This document shows positions 56,235 to 64,000 of a stretch of 64,000 nt of DNA, one piece after another. Source of the DNA: Alopecurus myosuroides (lineage: Eukaryota; Streptophyta; Magnoliopsida; Poales; Poaceae); the NCBI GenBank assembly GCA_028641055.1, contig CM054058.1, positions 501,411,919-501,475,918 of the forward strand, in the 5' to 3' direction. Numbering within the stretch: position 1 is the first letter of the stretch; every line of letters starts with the position of its first letter. The notes under the pieces were generated by a model. It did not search any database and was not told where the DNA came from. It saw only the letters and a program-made list of their open reading frames with translations. Both the position numbers and the translations under genes were made by a program.

Positions 56235-56400
56235 GGGCATGTACAGTGCAGTCTGGTCAGCTGTCTATAAGAGGTGCCACGCAAGATTTTAGGTGAGGTG
56301 GAGGTGAGAGAACAAGGAGAGAGAATGAGGTCGTCTGTATTTCGGCAGACGATCTGTATCCATAAAATTCGCTAGCTACCGACGGCAAATATCCCGTTGT
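56235..56400 (+). repeat. Partial second copy of the same element
   Basis: The first 165 bp of the element are repeated in direct orientation, starting right after the shared TTA and almost identical to 55517-55680. It stops at the Stowaway element. Confidence 0.8.
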
Positions 56401-56406
56401 GGAGTA

Positions 56407-56530
56407 CTCCCTCCGTTCAACAATAGATGACTTGCATTTATCTACATATGGATGTATCTAAACACTAAAACATGTCTAGATACATTTATATCTAGATAAG
56501 TGGAAGTCATTTATTGTTGAACGGAGGGAG
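56407..56530. mobile_element. Stowaway MITE, 124 bp, TSD TA
   Basis: CTCCCTCCGTTCAACAATA at the left and its inverse at the right (TGTTGAACGGAGGGAG), flanked by TA (56405-56406 and 56531-56532). The inverted match continues outside the TA as GTGGAG/CTCCAC. Confidence 0.95.
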
Positions 56531-56532
56531 TA

Positions 56533-57138
56533 CTCCACAAATACAGTCGGAGTAGCGTCTTGTGTGCGAGCCCAGCTCGTCAGCCGAAAGCGGAAAAGCG
56601 CAAAAGGAAAGCAAAGCGAGGCTGACTCGTGTGATCACCTTTTTAGGCTTTTCACTGCTGATCCATGCCACGCTGTCGTTTGATTCCCTTCCGTCACTCG
56701 AATCTCATCTTTACCGTCACCGCCATCTTGCTGCTCTTCCAGGAGTATGCCCTTCCGTCACTTTGCTAATGATGGTGGAAATCATATGCATCATGCGTCG
56801 ATTTCTGCACGTGTGAAAATGTGGCGACGGGGGACACACTAAGAGCATCTCACCTTACGAGTTATTGTGACTTCACACTTCTGCAACGGAGACCACATTT
56901 CACTAGGATATGCGAACATGGAAAGAAACTATGACTTGCCCATCCATAATAGGTCCGCGATGGCAAATGACGACATTGGTGTATTACTCCGAGGTTTATC
57001 CCCGTACGATTGAACCTTCACCACATTAATCATTCGGTGGTTCCATCACCCGCCAAAATAGTGTATAGCAATTCACATCATTCGAAAATAACAATTTATT
57101 TCAATGCAATTAATGAGTTATTAAATTGCAAATACTTT
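56533..57138. other. No gene recognised
   Basis: Low-copy looking sequence between the MITE cluster and the third gypsy element. Short frames only. Confidence 0.5.
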
Positions 57139-58014
57139 TGTCGGGGGGTTACCCCCGAGTAGGGTAAAAGCAAGTGCTAAAGGCATGATCAGAGGGGATG
57201 TTTGGCCGAGTAGCCGGCTACCTGGTACTCGCTACCCGGTCGACTGCTACCCGGTCTTATACCTAGACGTTCAGAAGAATGAGCCAAGAGAGTTATGCTC
57301 CTCTGAATAGAAGAGCTGGTCCGAGTAGAAATGGCGGGAACCTACTCGGGCCAGAAGTCAAAGGAGCCGTTCTGACACCGAATCCCGCGTATCCCGGGTC
57401 CGTACTTGGCACTGTTCACAGCACTGTTCATCTTGGGACGGCGTGCCTGACAGCGACAGTGTGTCAGCAGGGCGTCGCAGGATAGGGGGGACCTACTCTG
57501 TGTTCGCCACAGTGATAACAGAATGAACACTTGGTTTTGCCCAACGACTTTCCACACCGGCACAAATCTAGAAGCCAAAGCTGTCAGCGGGAACTCGGAA
57601 GAAGGACGGTGTGCACACAATGTCGACATCTATTTGTATTTGGCTGTATCCGGCTGGGCACCGAGTATATAAGGTGCCCTTCCCCCTCTTGCGCGGGGGA
57701 TGCTGACCTAGAGCGATCACTACGTAGAGTTTCTTGACCTAGTTCATCCCAGAGAGAGAAGAGTGGCTACTCGGTAGCAAGAACTATTGTATTGTGGCTA
57801 CTCGGTGAGACATCAGAATACAGAGAGAAAGGCAGGAGTAGGGGTTTTACCTCCTCACGAGGGCCCTGAACCTGGGTAGATCGTGTTGTTTGCAGTGCTA
57901 GTTTCATCCTTCACGCGTCTACTCGTCGCGTGATCCCTCCCCGAGCGCCTCCAGCGTCCTTCGTCCCCACATCTTTAGCCATCCTATGGCATCTGCCGTG
58001 ACACCACCACGACA
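57139..58014 (+). repeat. Third element 5' LTR
   Basis: TGTCGGGGGGTTACC to CCACGACA, 876 bp. TATATAAGG at 57668 is the likely TATA box. GAGTAG/CTACTCGG words recur. The gag start codon at 57986 lies inside. Confidence 0.9.
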
Positions 58015-58016
58015 GT

Positions 58017-58034
58017 TGGCGCCCACCGTGGGGC
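58017..58034 (+). other. Third element primer binding site
   Basis: TGGCGCCCACCGTGGGGC, same as in the inner element, two bases after the LTR. Confidence 0.85.
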
Positions 58035-61000
58035 AACCAGCGGCCCTGGCTGGAGTTACCGTTCGGACGGGATCGATTTCTGCTACCGGAGAGCGCGTGG
58101 TCTGTGGCCTTGTCCACAGATTCGGCTCCTTCGACTTCGTCACCGACAACGCCGGCGATTTCGGCGGCAGGGCTATGCCGAAGGGCGGCACGGTGCTTTC
58201 TTTCGGCACGCACCTCGTCTACGTCGCCACCGTCATCGACCGCGAGTACCTCGAGCTGGTGCACGACGCGGAGGATCCACCCGCCGTTATCGCCGCACGC
58301 GGGAGGCCGTCGAGCCGTTCCGCGAGCGTCGCGGAGGTGATGATGACCGGCCCTGCTGCTGATGCTGGGAAGGGCGCGGCTGCTACCGCTGCGGCTGTCG
58401 TCGAGGATCTTGCTGGCTCTAGTGCTGGCGGGAAGACGCACAAGCCTTACGAGAAGGAGTGCAACCTTCCACTCTCCACTACTCCGACGATCCCTGCGTC
58501 TGCTGCGCGGACGGGCATGCCGGCTCCCACTGACCTCGAGCTCCTGACCATGAAGGCGCAGCTCGACCGGCAGCGCCAGGAGCTGCTCGCTGAGCAGGCG
58601 GAGTTGGAGAAGATCAGGCTAGAGCTTAGCTTAGATCAGCTTGAGTACAACAAGGCTCACGGTTTCACACCAGTTGTTAGGAGAGCTAGCAAAGTAGGTG
58701 CTACGCGTCGCAACCTAGGTGCCGAGATGGCAACGGTTGTAGAGGCTCCCAGTCAGTCCGCCACCGCAAACACCTCCACTAGACCCAGATACAGCACACC
58801 CGTCAAGACACTTAGAGCTGCGGAGGCCGTAGCTGCCGAGTTGCCGCATCTAGTTGGCGACGCGCGCGTTAGGCAGCAGGAGAGGCTGAACGAGTTGGTG
58901 CTAGAGGCGGCTAGGCAGAAGGAGGAGTTCCGGAAAGCCAACCCGGGTGCTGGAGCCTCTCAAGTGGTGCATTCGCATGTGGCCAGATCTAACGATCAGG
59001 CTTCATCTCCGCATCCTAGCCGTGAGAAAAGCCGGAGTGGGCATTCCGGCAAGGATAGGCAAATGCAGGTGTACGACCCGGCTGTCGCCGCGAAACAGCT
59101 CGCTGTGCCGCGACAGTCCGGTCAGAAACACAACGCTGCAGGAGCAGGCTTTCAAGCCCATAAAGCTCAAAGCCAGGCCCGAGATGGAGAGCGCCCAGGT
59201 CCTTCTCAGCATCCCGTCGCCAAGCCTACTCGGCAGAGGCAGCAGCCGCGTGCAGTGGCGCAAGTCGCCAACCCGGTGGAGCAGCCTGCAGCTGTGCAGG
59301 TGGACAGATATGATGATGGCAATTCGGCCATGGGGATGGCTGGCTATGACATTCTGGATCGTGTGGGCGAGCGCGTGTTGGCGCCTGGAGATGCAAGGCA
59401 CCAGCTGGACCGGATCAGCTTGTCGGCGCGGCTTGAGAACACGGGTCCTCCTGGCCCCGAGTGCTTTGGCCCGTGCATCATGAACGAGCCGTCCGTGAAG
59501 AACTTCCAGCTGGCAAGGGGCACCAAGAGCTACAATGGCAGCACCAAGCCGGAAGATTGGCTCAACGACTATGTCACCGCAGTCCACATCGCGGGCGGCA
59601 ATAGGAGATGGGCAGTGCGGTACGTTCCGCAGATGCTAGAGGGTCTAGCTCGCACTTGGCTCAACAACTTGCCCAAGAACAGCATAAATTGCTGGCTGGA
59701 CTTCTCGGATGCCTTCGTCAGCAACTTCACCAGCACCTACAAGAGGCCGAATAGGCCACAACAGCTGTCCGCTTGCAGGCAGCGGGAAGACGAGACGGAC
59801 CGCGAGTATCTTACTCGGTGGAGCACATTGCGGAACACCTGCGAAGGTGTGAATGAAGCCTAGGCCATTACCTGGTTTGCGCAGGGTTGCAGACATGGCA
59901 GTATGCTGTGGCAAAGGTTGCAGAGGGAGATGCCAAACACTCTGGCGGAGACCATCAAGATTGCAGATCAGTACGCACTCGGTGATCCTACCCAGCCCCT
60001 GATGGACTCCTCCGAGCCGAGAAGAAACTTCAACGGCAACAAGCGCAACGAGTTCCGCAACAAGCGCAGGGGTGACCGAATAGATGTTCGGTACGACCCT
60101 GAGGAGGTGAACGCAGTGGCTGTTGGAGCTGGGGGTAGCCAAAGGCAGAAACCTGCTGGAGCCTACGGGCAGAACCAGAACCAGGGCCAAGGCAACAAGA
60201 AACCATTCCGTGCTTCTCAGTCGGGTAGCGGCAACTCGGAGCAGACGAGGAAGTTCGTCTTTGACGACATGAAGGATGGCCCATGCAGTTTCCACACCCA
60301 GCACCCCTCAAGGCCTGCCAACCATACTACCCGACAGTGCGAGTGGTGGGATCTGATCCGGAATGAAGGCTTGCCTCCTCCTCCTCCTCCTCTGCTAGTT
60401 GCAAATGCCAATGTGCAGCCTGCTCGCGCACCCGCAGCCCGGCCGCCAGTGTTTCCGAGAAGAGAAAACGTGAATCAAGTGGCTTTAGGAGCCAACCGTC
60501 ACTTCAACAATGAGGGCTACCGCAACAACAACAACAACTACAACCGCAACAACAACAGAGGCAACAACGGCTACCAGGGCAACAACAACGGCAACAATGA
60601 GGTCGGAGGCCCCAACCAGTACCAAGAACACCATGAGAGCTACATGATCTTCACTTCAGAGCCCGTGGACAAGCAGTCACAGCACAGGCGTGCCATGGAG
60701 GTCAATGCCGTGATCCCTGCAGTTCCTCACTATATGCATTGGTGCAACCAAGAGATCAAGTGGTCCCGAGTAGATCATCCCAAGGTAATGCCCAACCCGG
60801 GTAGCTACGCCTTGGTGGTGGATCCCACCTTCTTGGGTCCCGAGAAGAATGTGAGGTTCAGCAAAGTGCTAATCGACAACGGCAGCAGCATCAACATTGT
60901 GTACAAAGACACACTCGAGAAGCTTGGGCTGGCCGAGAACATGCTGCTACCTAGCAAGACCACTTTCCATGGCATTGTGCCGGGAGTCTCGTGCAACCCG

Positions 61001-61453
61001 ATTGGCCGAGTGTGGATAGATGTGCTATTCGGCACAAGGGAGAACTGCCGCACAGAGCGCCTGCAGTTCGAGGTGGTTGATCATCAGAGCCCCTATCACG
61101 CTCTACTCGGCAGGCCTGCTCTGAGCAAGTTCATGGCCTCTACCCACACGACATATCTGAAGATGAAGATCCCTGGTCCCAATGGCGTGATTACCATCTC
61201 TGGTGATTACAAGAAGTCCATGGAGTGTGCCTCTGTTGGTTCTCAGTTGGCGGAATCCATGGTGATTGCTGCCGAGAAGAAAAAGATGTACAAGGTGGTG
61301 GCTATGGCGCAATCCGCGCAAGCTGGTGCGCAGGGCGTGCCAAGTACGCAACACGGGACCGCGTTCCAGGCGTCGCAAGAGACCAAGAAGGTCCAGGTCG
61401 ACCCCGAGTTCCCTGACCGCGTAGCCATCATTGGCTCCGGGTTGGCGGAGAAA

Positions 61454-61456
61454 TAG
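61454..61456 (+). other. Amber codon between protease and pol, third element
   Basis: TAG in frame on both sides, at the position equal to 22225-22223 of the outer element. Confidence 0.75.
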
Positions 61457-64000
61457 GAAAGCGAGCTCATCCACTTCCTCCGTGAGAATCGGGACGTGTT
61501 CGCCTGGTCCAATGAAGATTTACCAGGAGTCCCGAGGGAGTTGGTTGAGCACTCGTTACATGTGCGTCCTGACGCCAAGCCAGTGAAGCAGGCTATGCGC
61601 CGCTTCGGAGATGAGAGAAGGAAGGCCATTGGTGACCAGATCACCAAGTTGCTGATAAGCAATTTCATCATGGAGGTGCTGCATCCGGATTGGCTAGCCA
61701 ACCCGGTCATGGTCGAGAAGAAGAAGGAGGATCCCAAGGCTGCTACTGCATGGCGCATGTGTGTCGACTACACCGACTTGAACAAGGCATGCCCCAAGGA
61801 TCCCTTCCCGCTACCTCGCATCGATCAGGTGATCGATTCCACTGCTGGTTGTGAACTGCTGTCTTTCATAGATGCCTACTCTGGTTTCCACCAGATAGCT
61901 CTCAATCCTGCTGATCAAATAAAGACTGCTTTCATTACCCCGTACGGGGCTTATTGCTATCGTGTCATGTGTTTCGGGTTGCGGAATGCGGGTGCTACTT
62001 ATCAGCGGTGCATGCAGAAATGCTTGCACGATCAGCTCGGCAAGAATGTGCAGGTGTACGTAGATGACATTGTCATCAAAACGAATAAAACACATACTCT
62101 GATTGCCGACCTGGAGGAAACCTTTGCCAACTTGCGCAAGTATAAAATGAAGCTGGACCCGAGTAAATGCACCTTCGGTGTCCTAGCTGGCAAGCTACTC
62201 GGCTTCCTGGTATCCAGTCGGGGCATTGAGGCCAATCCTTCAAAGATAAAAGCTATTGAGAGCATGTCTTTGCCGAGATCCCTGAAGGATGTGCAAAAAT
62301 TCACTGGTTGCTTGGCGTCTCTGAGCCGTTTCCTGGACCGAATGGGCGAGAAGGCCCTGGCTTTGTACCAACTGATGGAGAAAAGTGACAAGTTTGTCTG
62401 GACTCCGCAAGCGGATGTGGCTTTCAACGAGCTGAAGGCAATGCTGGCTAGCGCTCCCATCTTGGCTAGTCCGCTACCCAAGGAGCCAATGATGCTGTAC
62501 ATCGCTGCTACTAACCGAGTAGTCAGTGTGGTGATTGTGGTGGAGCGAGAAGAAGAAGGCAAGAGTGTGCAGCGTCCAGTGTACTACCTCAGCGAAGTGC
62601 TATCCAGCTCCAAGCAGAACTACCCGCATTACCAGAAGATGACCTATGGCGTGTACCTGGGCGCCAAGAAGCTAAAGCATTACTTCCAAGAGCATCCTAT
62701 CACGGTTGTGAGCTCTGCTCCCATCTCGGATATCATGGGCAACAAGGAGGCGAGTGGTCGAGTAGCCAAGTGGGCAATCGAGCTGGCCGCGTACGCCCCC
62801 GCGTATGAGAGAAGAGAAGCCATCAAGTCTCAGATTCTGGCGGAGTTTCTGGTGGATTGGGCTGAGGTGCAGTACGAACCTCCTGCTCCAGTTTCTAATT
62901 ACTGGAAGATGCACTTTGATGGCTCGAAGGTGAAGGAAGGCCTCGGTGCTGGCGTAGTGCTTACGTCACCCAAGCGAGATCAACTCAAGTACGTGCTGCA
63001 GATTCATTTCAAGGCATCCAACAACGTAGCAGAGTACGAGGCAGTGGTGCACGGCTTGCGAGTAGCCAAGGAGGTTGGCGTGCAGCGCATTATATGCTAT
63101 GGCGATTCAGATTTGGTGGTGCAGCAAGTCTCTGGCACTTGGGATGCTCTAGATGCCAACATGGCATCATACCGCTTCCTGGTACAGTCTATGACTGGAT
63201 TCTTCGAAGGCTGCGAGTTCCAGCACATTCACCGAGCAGAGAACGAAGCGGCAGACGAGCTGTCCAAGTTGGGATCTTCTCGGCAATCCATCCCGGCAGG
63301 AGTTGCCTTAGAGCACTTGAGGAAGCCATCCATCAAGCCATCTCCCAACTCGGAATCCATATTTGTTTCTTCTCTGCCAAGTGAAGAATCCGTTCCAATG
63401 GAGATTGACTGGGAGAATGCAACAGAGAACCCGGGGACTGCCGCTCCCTACTCGCGGACTGCCGCTCCCTACTCGGGGACTGCCGTTCCCTACTCGGGGG
63501 TTGCCACTCCATACTCGGGGACTGCTGTCCTTAACCCGGGGACTGTTGCGTTCATTGAGGGGGTCCTTGCCAATCGTTCAGGGCTCCAGAGAAGTTCTCC
63601 CAACCCTAAAGAGCCGCCAGAGGTGCCTGTCCCAATGGAAGTGGACGAACCAGTGTTTCCCACACGGGAGACACCGAGTTGGGCCATGCCCATATTATCC
63701 TTCCTAAAGGACGGTACTCTGCCAGAAGATGAGGTGGTCGCAAGGCAGATTCAGAGAAGATCCAAGGGCTACACTATATTCAGAGATGTGCTGCACAAAA
63801 GAAGTGCAACCGGCGTGCTGCAACGTTGTGTGGACCCAGAAGAAGGAGGAGAAATTCTGTTGGAAATACACCAAGGAGAATGCGGGCACCACGCCTCTTC
63901 TCGGGCATTGGTCAAGAAAGCTTTTCGGCATGGCTTCTACTGGCTCACAGCTCTGCAACAAGCTGAAGACATCGTGAGGAAGTGCAATGGCTGCCAGATG
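61457..64000 (+). CDS. Third element pol (partial at window end)
   Basis: I read 848 codons without a stop. RT has 'RMCVDYTDLNKACPKD' and 'YVDDIVIK' (62055-62078). The second RNase H starts near 62905 ('MHFDGSKVKEGLGAGVV') and the heptad repeats lie at 63425-63550. The integrase zinc finger (H-H, then C-N-G-C) is cut by the window edge. It is closely similar to the outer pol. Being open over 2.5 kb, it is the best preserved RT of the window. Confidence 0.9.
63425..63550 (+). repeat. 21-bp repeat inside third pol
   Basis: Five to six in-frame units, for example ACTGCCGCTCCCTACTCG plus GGG, encoding T-A-x-P-Y-S-G. They lie between the second RNase H and the integrase. Confidence 0.85.

Larger units (their letters stand above)
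57986..61456 (+). pseudogene. Third element gag-protease
   Basis: The frame starts at ATG 57986 in the LTR, reads through the primer site (QLAPTVG) and is open to a TAG at 59861-59863, where the outer element has CAG. It is then open again in the same frame to the amber codon at 61454-61456. The coiled coil is near 58540-58640 and the Gag core near 59530-59990. The knuckle-like C-x-F-H..H..C is near 60283-60345, an Asn-rich stretch at 60490-60600, and the protease has 'IDNGSSINIVY' near 60873. One early stop makes this copy unable to give full Gag without readthrough. Confidence 0.88.
57139..64000 (+). mobile_element. Third gypsy element, relative of the outer one, continues past window
   Basis: 5' LTR, primer site, gag-protease, amber codon and pol follow in order on the plus strand. 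The protein is close to the outer element's throughout, but LTR sequence has diverged, so it is a separate insertion of a related subfamily. The 3' end, any antisense gene and the target duplication are beyond the window (left flank ACTTT). Confidence 0.93.

Overview
This is nuclear DNA of a grass, probably a pooid. The reasons are GT-AG introns, Stowaway and PIF/Harbinger-type elements, a JMJ706-like gene and an OCTOPUS-like relic, and nested LTR retrotransposons of the Ty3/gypsy class that fill more than half of the window. I saw no bacterial, plastid or mitochondrial genes, no rRNA or tRNA gene and no CRISPR array.

Layout. 1-2892 is a decayed LINE on the minus strand. 2975-4136 holds dispersed and tandem repeats. 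4137-10495 is a complete but dead chromovirus (TSD GTTGT) carrying a 1.06-kb internal tandem duplication of its integrase region. 11456-36576 is a 25-kb nest. The outer gypsy element lies on the minus strand (TSD CATAG, LTRs about 900 bp) and was split inside gag by a younger plus-strand gypsy element at 23393-33344 (TSD GCTGG, LTRs of 455 bp that look identical). 57139-64000 is the start of a third gypsy element, a relative of the outer one, running off the window on the plus strand.

Between the nest and the third element (36577-57138) lies a low-copy island. It holds relics of PIF/Harbinger accessory genes, two larger Harbinger-like insertions that carry reading frames, an OCTOPUS-like pseudogene, and a ten-exon JmjC histone demethylase gene (minus strand, 54411-49668) whose last exon is present three times. 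Single-base insertions disturb the reading frame of two of its exons.

The most interesting system is the antisense gene inside both gypsy families of the nest. Each element carries, between its gag-pol (or what is left of it) and its 3' LTR, a separate multi-exon gene on the opposite strand with its own TATA box, encoding a protein of the 'putative gypsy type transposon' (Transposase_28-like) family. In the inner element this gene can be spliced by eye into eight exons that keep frame throughout (2,541 nt, 846 residues), although the same element has lost its reverse transcriptase, RNase H and integrase. In the older outer element the homologous gene is decayed by TAG codons. The three gypsy copies also share a gag start codon inside the LTR with translation through the primer binding site (broken in the outer copy). 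The outer and third elements share one amber codon between protease and reverse transcriptase. Splice sites, LTR ends and duplications were found by reading and were not tested by alignment software or transcripts.
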